A DNA stretch of 64,000 nucleotides from GCA-2720865 sp047630275 (GCA_047630275.1 JBLHVN010000003.1:666129-730128), one strand, 5' to 3'; numbered from the stretch's first letter, positions 17,094-26,735 are shown. Numbers and translations: made by a program. The notes: a model not told the origin generated them from the sequence alone.

Positions 17094-18110
17094 ATGATTA
17101 AGTTTATGGCCAAGAGGCTCTTTGATTTGATTCCAACTTTATTTGGTATCAGCCTCCTCTCATTCTTTGTAATCCGCATGATCCCTGGAGATCCTGTCCT
17201 TCTCCTTTTAGGTGAACGAGGGGCCGACCCAGTCGTCTACGCTGAGATGAAGAAATCCATGGGGCTAGACCTTCCTATCATCGAGCAGTATTGGCACTTT
17301 CTTAAAGACGCTTTTAGTGGTGATCTTGGAAATTCAATCATTAGTAAAAGAACTGTGGTGAGTGAGTTCTTTGACCGCTTTCCGGCCACCTTTGAACTTG
17401 GAGTCGTGGCCTTATTCTTCGCTATAACTTGTGGCATCCCCCTTGGGATTGTTGCAGCTGTTAAAAGAAACTCATTCTTTGATTATTTCTTAATGGGAGG
17501 ATCTTTAGCTGGATACTCCATGCCTATCTTTTGGTGGGGACTAGTTCTTATCCTGATCTTCTCAGTCCAATTAGGCTTAACCCCAGTTGCAGGAAGAATG
17601 TCAGTTATGTTTGATATAGATTCAGTTACTGGCTTTATGCTGATAGATACCTTGATGCCTGAGATCATTGAAGAAGAAGGCTTTCGCCCTTTTTTCTCGG
17701 CTCTGTCTCATTTAATCCTGCCGGCCATTGCTATGGGTACTATTCCCCTTGCCTCTATCGCGAGGATGACAAGATCATCTATGCTTGAAGTTTTAAGTGA
17801 AGATTATATCCGTACAGCAAAAGCCAAGGGCCTGAGTGTGGGAAGAGTCATTGCTGTTCATGCTTTAAGAAACGCAATGATTCCTATCATCACTATCATT
17901 GGTTTGATGTTTGGCTCTATTATCACAGGCGCTATCTTAACTGAGACCATCTTTAGTTGGCCTGGAATTGGAAAGTGGTTTGTGGCCTCAGTGAATGCAA
18001 GAGATTATCCCGTGATCCAAGGGGCGGTATTGTTCATCGCTACTATGGTCGTGGTTATCAATATGTTTGTTGATTTAGTTTACGCTTTTATAAATCCTAA
18101 GATGAGATAG
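17094..18110 (+). CDS. dppB: Dipeptide ABC transporter permease DppB
   Basis: This 338-residue inner-membrane permease has about six hydrophobic segments. The first lies in the typical RLFDLIPTLFGISLLSFFVIR N-terminus, and the EAA-loop (EDYIRTAKAKGL at about 236-247), which docks the ATPases, is present. Residues such as RMIPGDP and FSWPGIGKW match DppB/OppB permeases. An inserted loop at about 168-202 (SVMFDIDSVTGF and an acidic stretch) faces the periplasm and is usual for DppB. It is the first gene of dppBCDF and the TMTC-like gene. No ribosome-binding site precedes it; a promoter ends eight nt upstream. Confidence 0.92.
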   Translation: MIKFMAKRLFDLIPTLFGISLLSFFVIRMIPGDPVLLLLGERGADPVVYAEMKKSMGLDLPIIEQYWHFLKDAFSGDLGNSIISKRTVVSEFFDRFPATFELGVVALFFAITCGIPLGIVAAVKRNSFFDYFLMGGSLAGYSMPIFWWGLVLILIFSVQLGLTPVAGRMSVMFDIDSVTGFMLIDTLMPEIIEEEGFRPFFSALSHLILPAIAMGTIPLASIARMTRSSMLEVLSEDYIRTAKAKGLSVGRVIAVHALRNAMIPIITIIGLMFGSIITGAILTETIFSWPGIGKWFVASVNARDYPVIQGAVLFIATMVVVINMFVDLVYAFINPKMR

Positions 18111-18120
18111 AAGGAAGTAC

Positions 18121-19017
18121 GTGGAAGAAGCAGTTGAGATTCACCAAGAAGAAATTGAACCCAGTATTCTCAAAGAATTCTGGAGCGATTTTTCTAAGAA
18201 CCGTGGTGCGGTCCTTGGCCTTCTTATCATCGTGCTTTTTATCCTTATTGCTTTTTTTGCTCCCTTACTTGCCCCCCACGCCCCCACTGAACTCTTTGGA
18301 GATGCTTTAAGGGCTGGACCTGTTTGGAGTGACAATGGCAAGGCTGGTTTCTTCTTCGGAACCGATGACGTGGGACGAGATATTCTTAGCCGCCTCATCT
18401 ATGGGGCCCGGGTCTCCATGTCAGTTGGTTTTATGGTGGTCTTTGTGGCCATGCTTATTGGAGTTAACTTAGGTCTTATGGCCGGCTACTTTGGTGGCTG
18501 GTTAGATAGGATCATCATGCGTTGTACAGATATTCTCATGTCTCTTCCTTCAATCCTCTTGGCCATTGTGGTCGTTGCCATTTTAGGTCCAGGACTTCAA
18601 AATACTGTACTTGCTGTGGCTGTGGTTGCGGTTCCAAGCTTTATTAGGATTGTGCGCGCTTCAGTTATTGCTGAAAAAAATAAACAGTACGTCATGGCCT
18701 CCCAAACCTTTGGAGCAGGGCCTTTTCGAATCATGTATTTAGAGATTCTTCCCAATTGCTTGGCCCCCTTAATTGTTCAAGGGACATTAGGCTTTAGTGA
18801 TGGGATCTTAAATGCTGCGGCCCTTGGATTTCTCGGTCTTGGAGCTCAACCTCCAACTCCTGAATGGGGAACTATGCTAAGTGATGCCCGCGCCTTTATT
18901 GAATCTTCTCCTTGGATGGTAACCCTTCCAGGACTTTGTATCCTCTTTAGTGTTCTAGGGTTTAACCTCTTTGGTGATGGACTCCGTGATGCTCTTGATC
19001 CGAGGTTAAAAAAATAA
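18121..19017 (+). CDS. dppC: Dipeptide ABC transporter permease DppC
   Basis: The second permease subunit, 298 residues, starts at a GTG (18121) with AAGGA upstream. The N-terminal OppC-type segment KEFWSDFSKNRGAVLGLLI leads into the first membrane helix. FGTDDVGRDILSRLIYGAR is the well-conserved DppC signature, and the EAA motif lies near MASQTFGAGP (about 198). It pairs with DppB to form the dipeptide channel. The gap to dppB is ten nt; the stop overlaps the dppD start by one nt. Confidence 0.92.
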   Translation: MEEAVEIHQEEIEPSILKEFWSDFSKNRGAVLGLLIIVLFILIAFFAPLLAPHAPTELFGDALRAGPVWSDNGKAGFFFGTDDVGRDILSRLIYGARVSMSVGFMVVFVAMLIGVNLGLMAGYFGGWLDRIIMRCTDILMSLPSILLAIVVVAILGPGLQNTVLAVAVVAVPSFIRIVRASVIAEKNKQYVMASQTFGAGPFRIMYLEILPNCLAPLIVQGTLGFSDGILNAAALGFLGLGAQPPTPEWGTMLSDARAFIESSPWMVTLPGLCILFSVLGFNLFGDGLRDALDPRLKK

Positions 19018-19994
19018 TGTTACTAGACGTTGAAAACCTCTCTATTTCTTTTGAAACAAAACATGGACTTCTTCAGGCCGTAAGAGGCATCAGCTTTGAA
19101 CTTGATGAGGGTGAAACTCTCGGCATCGTTGGTGAATCTGGTTGTGGTAAATCAATTACGAACCTGGCCATTATGGGCCTTCTTGCTCCGAATGCCATTG
19201 TTAAAGCTGATAAGTTAGTCTTTCAAGGTCAGAACCTCTTGGCCTTAAAAGAAAGGCAACTACAAAAAGTCAGAGGCGGACAAATGGGTATGATCTTTCA
19301 AGATCCTATGACCGCTCTTAACCCTTCTTTTACTGTGGGCTTTCAAATTGATGAAACCCTAAGGGTACATGAAAAAGACCTTTCTAAAAAAGACCGCCTC
19401 GATAGGGCCATGCAGCTTATGGAGCAAGTGGGAATTCCCGCTCCTGGCCAAAGACTAAAAGCCTACGCCCACGAATTATCTGGAGGCATGAGCCAGAGGG
19501 TGATGATCGCTATGGCCATCGCTTGTAATCCAAAGCTCTTAATCGCCGATGAGCCGACCACAGCACTTGACGTCACTATTCAAGATCAAATCTTAACTTT
19601 ATTAAAAGACCTTCAAGAAAAACATAATATGGCCATGATCCTCGTGACTCATGACCTAGGTGTTGTGGCTCAAAACTCTGACCGCTTACAAGTCATGTAC
19701 GCCGGTGAAGTTGTTGAGACCGGCGCTACATCGTCATTAATTTCAAATCCAAATCATCCTTATACATGTGGGCTTCTCGCTTCTCTTCCCGGAAGAGAAG
19801 AGCGCGCCTTTAGATCAAGCCTTCCCTCAATTAAGGGATTAGTTCCAGACTTAACGGCCAGACCCGTTGGCTGTCAGTTCGCCCCTCGCTGTGAATACTC
19901 AGATGAAAAATGTAAGACAGAGCTTCCTGTCCTTAGCCAAATGAATGATAAGAAGCTCCGCTGCTTTCATCCAGTTGAAATGGAGAAAGCGTGA
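19017..19994 (+). CDS. dppD: Dipeptide ABC transporter ATPase DppD
   Basis: The 325-residue nucleotide-binding subunit has Walker A GESGCGKS at 39-46, the ABC signature LSGGMSQR (about 155), Walker B LLIADEP with TTALD (about 177-188) and the H-loop VTHD. The C-terminal oligo_HPY region (about 240-310) carries the CQFAPRCEY...C cysteine motif found in Opp/Dpp ATPases. It hydrolyses ATP with DppF to drive dipeptide import. The ATG overlaps the dppC stop by one nt. Confidence 0.93.
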   Translation: MLLDVENLSISFETKHGLLQAVRGISFELDEGETLGIVGESGCGKSITNLAIMGLLAPNAIVKADKLVFQGQNLLALKERQLQKVRGGQMGMIFQDPMTALNPSFTVGFQIDETLRVHEKDLSKKDRLDRAMQLMEQVGIPAPGQRLKAYAHELSGGMSQRVMIAMAIACNPKLLIADEPTTALDVTIQDQILTLLKDLQEKHNMAMILVTHDLGVVAQNSDRLQVMYAGEVVETGATSSLISNPNHPYTCGLLASLPGREERAFRSSLPSIKGLVPDLTARPVGCQFAPRCEYSDEKCKTELPVLSQMNDKKLRCFHPVEMEKA

Positions 19995-20932
19995 ACGTCT
20001 TAGAAGTAAAAGATTTAAAAAAGCATTATAAGGTGAAGACCACTTTTGGAAAAACGGCTCTTGTTAAGGCCCTAGACGGTGTTAGCTTCAACGCGACTGA
20101 AAAAAAGACTTTAGGTATTGTTGGTGAATCAGGTTGCGGAAAATCAACCCTTGCTAAAGCGCTTATGCGCCTTGAAGTCCCTACCAGTGGTGAGCTTAGC
20201 TTAGCCGGTAGACAGGTAGATGACTTTGAAAGATCAGAGTATCAATCAAAGATTCAAATGATCTTTCAAGACCCTTACTCTTCAATCAATCCTAGAAAAA
20301 AGGCCTGGCAAATCATTGCCGAGCCTTTAATGATCAATACTGATTTATCAAAAGAAGAATGCAAGGCCCGCGCTTGTGAGATGATGAACACTGTTGGGCT
20401 TCGCCCAGAGCTCGCCAACCGTTACCCCCATATGTTCTCAGGTGGTCAAAGACAAAGAATTGGTATCGCTAGAGCGCTTATTCAAAAACCAGAAATAGTC
20501 ATCTGTGACGAGCCAGTCTCGGCCCTTGATGTTTCTATCCAGGCCCAAGTCTTAAACCTTCTTATGAAGCTTCAAGATGAAATGGGGCTGACTTACCTCT
20601 TTATCAGTCATGATCTCTCTGTCGTAAAACATATAAGCGATGAGATCATGGTTATGTACTTAGGAAAGATTGTTGAATACGGATCCCGAGAAGAAGTCTT
20701 CTTAAATCCAAAACACCCCTATACAAAAGCTCTTATAAAAGCTTCTCCTAGTCTTGATCTAGGCCTTGGAAAACATGAGCCTCTTCAAGGAGAACTTCCT
20801 TCTCCTATAAACCCTCCCTCAGGTTGCGCCTTTCATAAACGCTGCCCAGTAGCGACTGAGAGATGTAAAAGCGAAGTTCCCACTTTAGAGATGAAGCATG
20901 GAAGAATGATTTCTTGTCTTGAAGTAGAATAG
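19991..20932 (+). CDS. dppF: Dipeptide ABC transporter ATPase DppF
   Basis: The second ATPase, 313 residues, starts at a GTG that overlaps the dppD stop by four nt. Walker A is GESGCGKS (45-52), the signature is FSGGQRQRIGIARAL and Walker B is IVICDEPVSALD. The C-terminal oligo_HPY Cys motif (CAFHKRCPVATERC) is intact. It completes a canonical DppBCDF. The following gene begins immediately after its stop, in the same transcript. Confidence 0.93.
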   Translation: MNVLEVKDLKKHYKVKTTFGKTALVKALDGVSFNATEKKTLGIVGESGCGKSTLAKALMRLEVPTSGELSLAGRQVDDFERSEYQSKIQMIFQDPYSSINPRKKAWQIIAEPLMINTDLSKEECKARACEMMNTVGLRPELANRYPHMFSGGQRQRIGIARALIQKPEIVICDEPVSALDVSIQAQVLNLLMKLQDEMGLTYLFISHDLSVVKHISDEIMVMYLGKIVEYGSREEVFLNPKHPYTKALIKASPSLDLGLGKHEPLQGELPSPINPPSGCAFHKRCPVATERCKSEVPTLEMKHGRMISCLEVE

Positions 20933-22528
20933 ATGAAAGAAAAAATGAGCTCTCAATCAAGCTTATACTATAAAACAATAGCCCTATTAGTTTTTATCAT
21001 TGGGGTTATCTACTTCCCTCTCATCAATAGTAGTACTCCCATTGCTAACAAAGACAGCTATATCCTCGATAATCTGAGGGATGTAAATACCCTCGAGGAC
21101 TACATACGAGATTTTAAGTCTGGAAAGATTAAAGACCTACAGCCGGTCAAAGACATTTCATTGCGCCTAGATATTTATCTTGAGAGCTTCTTCGGTGAAA
21201 AGATATACCTTTACTCGAATATACTTATATGGCTTGGAATCTGTTTAGCCATTTTGAATATCTTGCTCCTCTACGAGAGGAAATTTAGCAATCTTGTTTT
21301 TTGGTTTTTCTTAATAGTGACTCATCCTATATATGTTCAATCCGTTTCATGGATCTCTGCAAGAAAACATCTTATAAGCTTCTTTCTAATTCTTATTTGT
21401 ATGAACTTATTCTTAAGAGGTAAAAGGGATATCAAGACCAAAGTCATTACAACAATTCTTTTTACAGCTGCTTTATTATCACATCCTCTGCCGGTCCTCT
21501 GGTCTCTATGGACTGTTATTTACTTAGTTCTTATCAAAGAAAGACCACTCTTAAAGTCCTTAATCGCCCAAGCTCACCTACTAACCGTTTCATTATTCAT
21601 AGGTCTCTCAAATATTTATTATGTAAGCGGTCACCTCAAAGCAATTGGCCATGAACATTATCTCGAGCAAGACCTCTGGTCTGACAAGATTTTATCCATC
21701 GGCAGATACTTTGCTCAATATCTCATACCGATTCAGTACTCTTCTTTTTATGATAAAGGCTCACTTCTAAATCTTATAGGAATGATTGGATCCGTTTTAT
21801 TTATTTATTTGCTTTTAAAGTATTTTGAAAAGAAAAAAGTCATTACCTATTTAAGCCTTTTCTTTTTAGGTTTATTTCCCGTCACTTATAAGATGACAGT
21901 TATCTTCGTAAGCGATACCTATATGCTATTGCCGAGCCTAGCATTTTGCTTATTGCTAGCTGATTCAAAGTATTTCAAAGTAGATTTATCTAATTATCTA
22001 AAATCTGCACTGGTTTTATTAATACTTCTGTTTACTTATCGAAGCCATATAGAAGCTAGTTTCTTTCAAAGCAATATAGTCTATTTAAAGAACTCCTATG
22101 AAAAAGAAAAGTCCTGCCGAAATATGTACTTCCTATCTCTATTGTATTTTAAGAATGGGGAGGCAGTAGAGGGCGCTAGGATAGGCGAAGACTTCATAAC
22201 TAAAAAATGTGTCAACTTGAACCTAAACCTCAACGGTGAAGTTCAGTCCTTGATTGTAAAGTCCCTAGTTTTCTCTAAAGGAGAAAAGCTAGAAGGAAAA
22301 GAAGCTTACTTGCTTAAGCTATCCAAAAGATCTAGCTACAACAAATTGGCCCTAGCAACCTATTACCTTTTAAACCAAAATGAAAAGTTTGCCTTTTCAA
22401 CCTTGAATAAGATTATTGGCGATCCAAAGCAGCCGAAGATCTCAAGTGATGACCTTTTCTTAAGTCAGTTTTATCTATACTGCCGCCCTCGAAAAAGAGC
22501 AGTCTGCACAAATCTTTTAGATTATTAA
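20933..22528 (+). CDS. Multi-spanning TMTC-like GT-C glycosyltransferase
   Basis: The 531-residue membrane protein has about ten hydrophobic segments in its first 375 residues, then a soluble helical tail of about 150 residues. SARKHLISF (about 138) corresponds to the GRADLL-type loop, and FAQYLIPIQYSSFYD (about 260) to the 'LFPxxLSxxY' stretch of TMTC/DUF1736-type proteins, which are GT-C fold O-glycosyltransferases with TPR tails. The tail here is TPR-like but weak (alternating small-residue helices). The ATG abuts the dppF stop, so it is read from the dpp promoter. A link to peptide uptake is not obvious; possibly it only shares the transcript. Confidence 0.6.
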   Translation: MKEKMSSQSSLYYKTIALLVFIIGVIYFPLINSSTPIANKDSYILDNLRDVNTLEDYIRDFKSGKIKDLQPVKDISLRLDIYLESFFGEKIYLYSNILIWLGICLAILNILLLYERKFSNLVFWFFLIVTHPIYVQSVSWISARKHLISFFLILICMNLFLRGKRDIKTKVITTILFTAALLSHPLPVLWSLWTVIYLVLIKERPLLKSLIAQAHLLTVSLFIGLSNIYYVSGHLKAIGHEHYLEQDLWSDKILSIGRYFAQYLIPIQYSSFYDKGSLLNLIGMIGSVLFIYLLLKYFEKKKVITYLSLFFLGLFPVTYKMTVIFVSDTYMLLPSLAFCLLLADSKYFKVDLSNYLKSALVLLILLFTYRSHIEASFFQSNIVYLKNSYEKEKSCRNMYFLSLLYFKNGEAVEGARIGEDFITKKCVNLNLNLNGEVQSLIVKSLVFSKGEKLEGKEAYLLKLSKRSSYNKLALATYYLLNQNEKFAFSTLNKIIGDPKQPKISSDDLFLSQFYLYCRPRKRAVCTNLLDY

Positions 22529-22695
22529 TAGTGATGAAAACTTGAAGAATACTTCTTTTAGGAAAACTCGATAGACGCCTGTTTTTATGAACATATAAGC
22601 ACAAGCTTCAAGAAATCAGACTAAAACAATCTAGTTTATAAACCGTTTTAAATTCCGATAAGAAACCATAACTTTAAAAATATTATAGGACTCCA

Positions 22696-24825
22696 ATGAG
22701 TAAAGAAGAAAGACGCTTAGCCTCGCTTTATGATTTAGAAATTCTAGACACGCCACCAGATGAGGCCCTAGATGAGCTAACTCAGCTTGCTTCTCAGATA
22801 GCAGGAACTCCCATTGCCTTAGTGTCCCTTATTGACAAGGACAGACAATGGTTCAAATCTCGCGTGGGCCTAGATGCTCTAGAGACACCTAGGGATGTGG
22901 CCTTCTGTCATCACGCTATTGAACAAGATGAAATCTACATTGTTGAAGATTCAAGAAAGGACAAGCTCTTTAGTGAGAATCCTCTAGTCACTGGTGCCCC
23001 CCATGTTATCTTTTACGCGGGAATCCCCCTAAAACTACAAGACGGCTCAAATATTGGAACTCTTTGTGTCATCAATCATAAGCCACAAAAGTTAAGCTCT
23101 CATCAAATCAATCAGTTAAAAATGATTTCTAAACAGGCCATTAGGCATATTCAATTAAGTCATAAGGTTGATTCTCAATTAAGAATCTCTCAAATGTTAA
23201 AACGTCTTCACGGGTTAAGCTTTGATAACTCTGATCCCCTTGAAAAAGTCATTAATCATTACTTAAATGCTGGCTCTGAGCTTTTTGATCTAGAGTTTGG
23301 TATTCAAAGTAGAGTCGATAAAGGCAATTATATTGTAGAGGCTGCCGTTTCCCCGGATAACGTCTTAGAAGCTGGCTCAACCTTTGTTCTTAAAGATACT
23401 TATTGCGCAGAAGTCATTAAACAAAAGAAGACCATTAGCTATTTAGAAGTAGCAAAGCTAAACCATATGCGCGAGCACCCGGTATACATCAATATGAAGC
23501 TTGAATCCTATATAAGTACGCCTATTTGGCAAGAGGGAAAGCTTTACGGGACCCTGAATTTCTCCTCTCAAAATCCAAAGAAGAAAAAGTTCAGCAAAGA
23601 AGAAATCACCTTTGTTGAAATCATGGCTGATCTCATAAGTAGACGAATATCTTTTTATAAGCAGCAAGAAAAGCTTATTAAAACGAGAGAAGACGCTATT
23701 AAGGCTTCTAATTATAAGTCTGAATTTCTGGCCAACATGAGCCATGAAATTAGAACTCCTATGAACGGTATTCTAGGTAACCTGACTCTTATAGAAGAGA
23801 CAAAATTAAGCATTGAACAAAAAGAATTGTTAAAAACCGCAAGGCAAAGTGGAGATGGACTTCTCTCAATAATCAATGATGTTCTTGATTTAAGTAAGAT
23901 TGAATCAGGAAAGATGGGAATAGAGAAAATAGATTTTAATATTAGAGAAGTGGTTGAGGAAGTTGTAGGTTACTTCAAAAACAAGTCCCACGAAAAGGGC
24001 TTAGAGTATTCTTTACACTTTTCTGAGTCTATTCCTAAGCTAGTCCTTGGTGACTTAGTGAAAATAAAACAAGTTCTCTTAAATTTTATCTCTAATGCTT
24101 TTAAATTCACCCATAAAGGAAGCATTCAAGTTACGGTAGATCTTGATCCTAAAGGTGAAGTCATTTTTTCGGTTAAAGATACGGGACAAGGAATAGAAGA
24201 GATAAAGCTAAAGTCCATCTTCGATCCTTTTACCCAAGAAGATGCGTCGACCACAAGGAAGTTTGGTGGAACAGGCCTAGGACTAACCATTTCCTCGAAA
24301 CTAACGGAATTGATGGGGGGGAAGATTTTTTTAAAGAGCGAAGTTGATTCGGGTTCAACCTTTAGTTTTATAATTCCTCTTGAAGAGTCGAGCATAAGTA
24401 AGCTTGAGAAAAAGAGCAGTATTTCTCCATCGCCATTAGTGGCCAAAGAGTTTCCTCATACGATTCTTGTTGCTGAAGACAATGCCGTTAACCAAAAATT
24501 AATCAAAGCTTTTCTTTCAAAGTTAGGTTATCAGGTTGACCTAGCTAGCGATGGAGCCATGGCCTTTGAAATGACCAAAGAGAAAGCATACACTCTCATT
24601 TTTATGGATCTTCAGATGCCTATCATGGATGGGTTTCAAACCACCGAAAAGATATTAGAACGCTTTGGAAACAAAGCCCCCTCTATTATAGCTTTAACCG
24701 CAAACGTCTTTGAAGAAGACCGCCGGGAATGTTTAAAGGCTGGCATGAAAGGATTTATTCCAAAACCTTTCGCCTTTACTGACTTTATTAATGCTATTGA
24801 ATTAATTTCAAAAAAAGCCGCTTAG
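22696..24825 (+). CDS. Soluble GAF-GAF hybrid sensor histidine kinase with receiver domain
   Basis: A 709-residue cytoplasmic kinase without membrane segments. Domains in order: GAF 1 (about 5-155; LYDLEILDTPPDEALDEL start typical of this class), GAF 2 (about 165-325), HisKA with NMSHEIRTP (phospho-acceptor His350), HATPase (N-box NFISNAFKF, DTGQGI, GTGLGLTIS at about 530-540) and a C-terminal receiver (about 592-708) with acceptor Asp638 (IFMDLQMP) and Lys in IPKPFA. Signals would be sensed through the GAF domains and relayed His-Asp inside the protein, then to an Hpt or another regulator not encoded here. AGGA precedes the ATG. It is convergent with the CBS gene. Confidence 0.9.
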   Translation: MSKEERRLASLYDLEILDTPPDEALDELTQLASQIAGTPIALVSLIDKDRQWFKSRVGLDALETPRDVAFCHHAIEQDEIYIVEDSRKDKLFSENPLVTGAPHVIFYAGIPLKLQDGSNIGTLCVINHKPQKLSSHQINQLKMISKQAIRHIQLSHKVDSQLRISQMLKRLHGLSFDNSDPLEKVINHYLNAGSELFDLEFGIQSRVDKGNYIVEAAVSPDNVLEAGSTFVLKDTYCAEVIKQKKTISYLEVAKLNHMREHPVYINMKLESYISTPIWQEGKLYGTLNFSSQNPKKKKFSKEEITFVEIMADLISRRISFYKQQEKLIKTREDAIKASNYKSEFLANMSHEIRTPMNGILGNLTLIEETKLSIEQKELLKTARQSGDGLLSIINDVLDLSKIESGKMGIEKIDFNIREVVEEVVGYFKNKSHEKGLEYSLHFSESIPKLVLGDLVKIKQVLLNFISNAFKFTHKGSIQVTVDLDPKGEVIFSVKDTGQGIEEIKLKSIFDPFTQEDASTTRKFGGTGLGLTISSKLTELMGGKIFLKSEVDSGSTFSFIIPLEESSISKLEKKSSISPSPLVAKEFPHTILVAEDNAVNQKLIKAFLSKLGYQVDLASDGAMAFEMTKEKAYTLIFMDLQMPIMDGFQTTEKILERFGNKAPSIIALTANVFEEDRRECLKAGMKGFIPKPFAFTDFINAIELISKKAA

Positions 24826-24832
24826 TCTAATA

Positions 24833-25291
24833 TTAGTGAGAAGCCTCAGTAGCATCGAAGGCCTTAAGAATATTCTTACGGGTTATAATACCAACGAGAT
24901 TTTCTCCATCCACAACTGGCAACCTCTTGATGTTCTTAGAGATCATATAATTGACAACTTCAGACAAGGAAGTCTCAGGTGTAACTGTTTTCAAATTCTT
25001 AGACATAACCGATGATAACGTCTTGTTTTTAGCATCAGCATAAAGAGTTTCAACATCAGCAAAGTAAAAGTTTTGCCCAAAGAGCTGCTTAATTGAAGCT
25101 AAAGCGTGAGGAACACTTACCTCTTTACCAACAAAGTCTGACTCAGTGACAATACCTACAAGCTTTCCCTCTTTATTAAGGATTGGCATAACACTAAATT
25201 CTTTTTCAACCATTAGCTTAGCAGCCTCCGCTACGCTTTGATCCTCAGTACAAGTAATTACATTTTTAGTCATAAAGTCTTTAGCTTTCAT
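24833..25291 (-). CDS. CBS-domain pair protein
   Basis: This 152-residue protein consists of two CBS domains: residues about 5-60 (MTKNVITCTEDQSVAEAAKLM, GKLVGIVTESDF) and 92-148 (MSKNLKTVTPETSLSEV, NLVGIITRKNIL). Together they make a Bateman module that binds adenosine nucleotides or derivatives. No effector domain is attached, so it probably regulates a partner by contact. The linker of about 30 residues is longer than usual. CGGAGA precedes the ATG. Two adjacent perfect inverted repeats lie upstream of it. Confidence 0.88.
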   Translation of the reverse strand: MKAKDFMTKNVITCTEDQSVAEAAKLMVEKEFSVMPILNKEGKLVGIVTESDFVGKEVSVPHALASIKQLFGQNFYFADVETLYADAKNKTLSSVMSKNLKTVTPETSLSEVVNYMISKNIKRLPVVDGENLVGIITRKNILKAFDATEASH

Positions 25292-25318
25292 ATTATCTCC
25301 GTTAATTACATGAGAACA

Positions 25319-25352
25319 TTATTCTTAAGAATAAACCATGATATGAATCATG
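25319..25352. promoter_or_regulatory. Two adjacent inverted repeats upstream of the CBS gene
   Basis: A perfect 16-bp palindrome TTATTCTTAAGAATAA (25319-25334) is followed two nt later by CATGAT-ATGA-ATCATG (25337-25352, six-bp arms). They lie 28-61 nt upstream of the CBS start and about 150 nt before the plus-strand gene at 25502. They may be operators for either gene. Confidence 0.4.
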
Positions 25353-25501
25353 CTTTTCGTAAAATAAAGTTACCTTTAGTATTAACTAGAGTCATTTCAC
25401 TTCGGCACGTTTGTCTTTAGAATGAGAAACCTGATCTTTGTCATATAAACCTGCGCAGCTATCTTCTATACTTTAACTGAGTTCAATCTACTGAGGTAAT
25501 T

Positions 25502-26689
25502 ATGAAGAAACCCATTATCATTTTATGCACAAGTATACTTTTACTATGCCTAGGCTCTTCGGAAAAACCTACGAGCTCTGGCAACTCGGCAAAGAAAACA
25601 ATGAACTCCGTCTTTGAAGGTTTCACTGGTCTTATTCCCTATATGAGTGATCCTATGAAATTTAAAGACCCTAAGAACAAAGGAGAGATTCACACTCACC
25701 TATCTACTATGATAAATGCCTTTAACAAGGCAGGACATATTAAAACCTTCAACCTACCTGGGATCAACCCAAGCTATGTTCAAGTAAAGCAACACTTAAA
25801 AGAGACACTGGATGCCTTTGAGCTTGGACAACCGGATTTTGCCCGTGTAAGGCTTCGCGGAACGGGGCAACTGTGCATGACTTGTCATACACAACTAAAG
25901 CCTAATTCAGGAATCGTTGGACGAATAAATCAAGTATCGCGAACTGATTTCACTACTGATTATGACTATGCTGAATTTCTTTTTCTCATAAGAAGCTATA
26001 AAAAGGCTCAGAGGTATTATGAAAAAGATATTGAAGTTGTTATAGAGAATACGCAGGAAATCGCTAAGATCTCAAAGAAGAGAAATGCTATTTATAAAGG
26101 TAGAAGAATTGAGGATTCTTTAGAAAAGATCCTAACAATTCATACAAAGGTTAATTATAATCCTTCAAAGATAATCCCCCTTTTAGAAAAGTATAATGAT
26201 CACAAAAATATTTCAGATCACTCCAAGCAAAGAATAACCTCATGGATCAATTCATTAAAAGAATGGAAAAAGATCAAAAAGATACAGATAAACCGAGAGA
26301 ATCAATTAGATAAATTTTTAAGTAATTATGTTTCTAAGTTTGAAACAGAAGTAGCAATGCAAGATGGAACTCATGATGTTACGCTTTTAATTGCCTCAGG
26401 CGTTTTGTATAAACACCTACTCAAGAAACCTAAAGGAGAAACGGGGGCTAAGCTACTTTATTGGATTTCAAAGATAGATCATATTTTGAGCAATACCTAT
26501 TTATATTCTCTTTCAGAATTATACTTAAAGCGCTGTATAACTGAGTATTCTAAAAGCCCATGGGCAAGAAAATGTTATAATTCTTATGAAGATCAGATAT
26601 CCCTCGGCTACACTGGCTCTTCAGGTAAATTCATTCCAGATGATGAACTTAAGGAAATGAAGAGGCTCAAGTCTTTTTTAAAAAATTAA
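25502..26689 (+). CDS. Exported protein with one c-type haem-binding CxxCH motif
   Basis: A 395-residue protein with an N-terminal signal sequence (about 1-20). CMTCH at residues 125-129 (Cys125, Cys128, His129) is a c-type haem attachment site, preceded by RLRGTGQL, as in cytochrome c-like domains of about 120 residues. A helical, Lys-rich remainder (about 150-395) has no recognised fold and could be TPR-like. No clear distal Met ligand can be assigned. GAGG precedes the ATG. A perfect hairpin terminator follows the stop. It may be an electron-transfer or sensor protein of the periplasm; its function is unknown. Confidence 0.65.
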   Translation: MKKPIIILCTSILLLCLGSSEKPTSSGNSAKKTMNSVFEGFTGLIPYMSDPMKFKDPKNKGEIHTHLSTMINAFNKAGHIKTFNLPGINPSYVQVKQHLKETLDAFELGQPDFARVRLRGTGQLCMTCHTQLKPNSGIVGRINQVSRTDFTTDYDYAEFLFLIRSYKKAQRYYEKDIEVVIENTQEIAKISKKRNAIYKGRRIEDSLEKILTIHTKVNYNPSKIIPLLEKYNDHKNISDHSKQRITSWINSLKEWKKIKKIQINRENQLDKFLSNYVSKFETEVAMQDGTHDVTLLIASGVLYKHLLKKPKGETGAKLLYWISKIDHILSNTYLYSLSELYLKRCITEYSKSPWARKCYNSYEDQISLGYTGSSGKFIPDDELKEMKRLKSFLKN

Positions 26690-26690
26690 A

Positions 26691-26717
26691 GAGCTCCATT
26701 TGGAGCTCCCTTATTTT
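26691..26717 (+). terminator. Intrinsic terminator
   Basis: Perfect 8-bp arms GAGCTCCA / TGGAGCTC around TT are followed by CCTTATTTT. The hairpin starts two nt after the stop of the CxxCH gene. Confidence 0.8.
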
Positions 26718-26735
26718 CAAATATTTCGTCAATTT

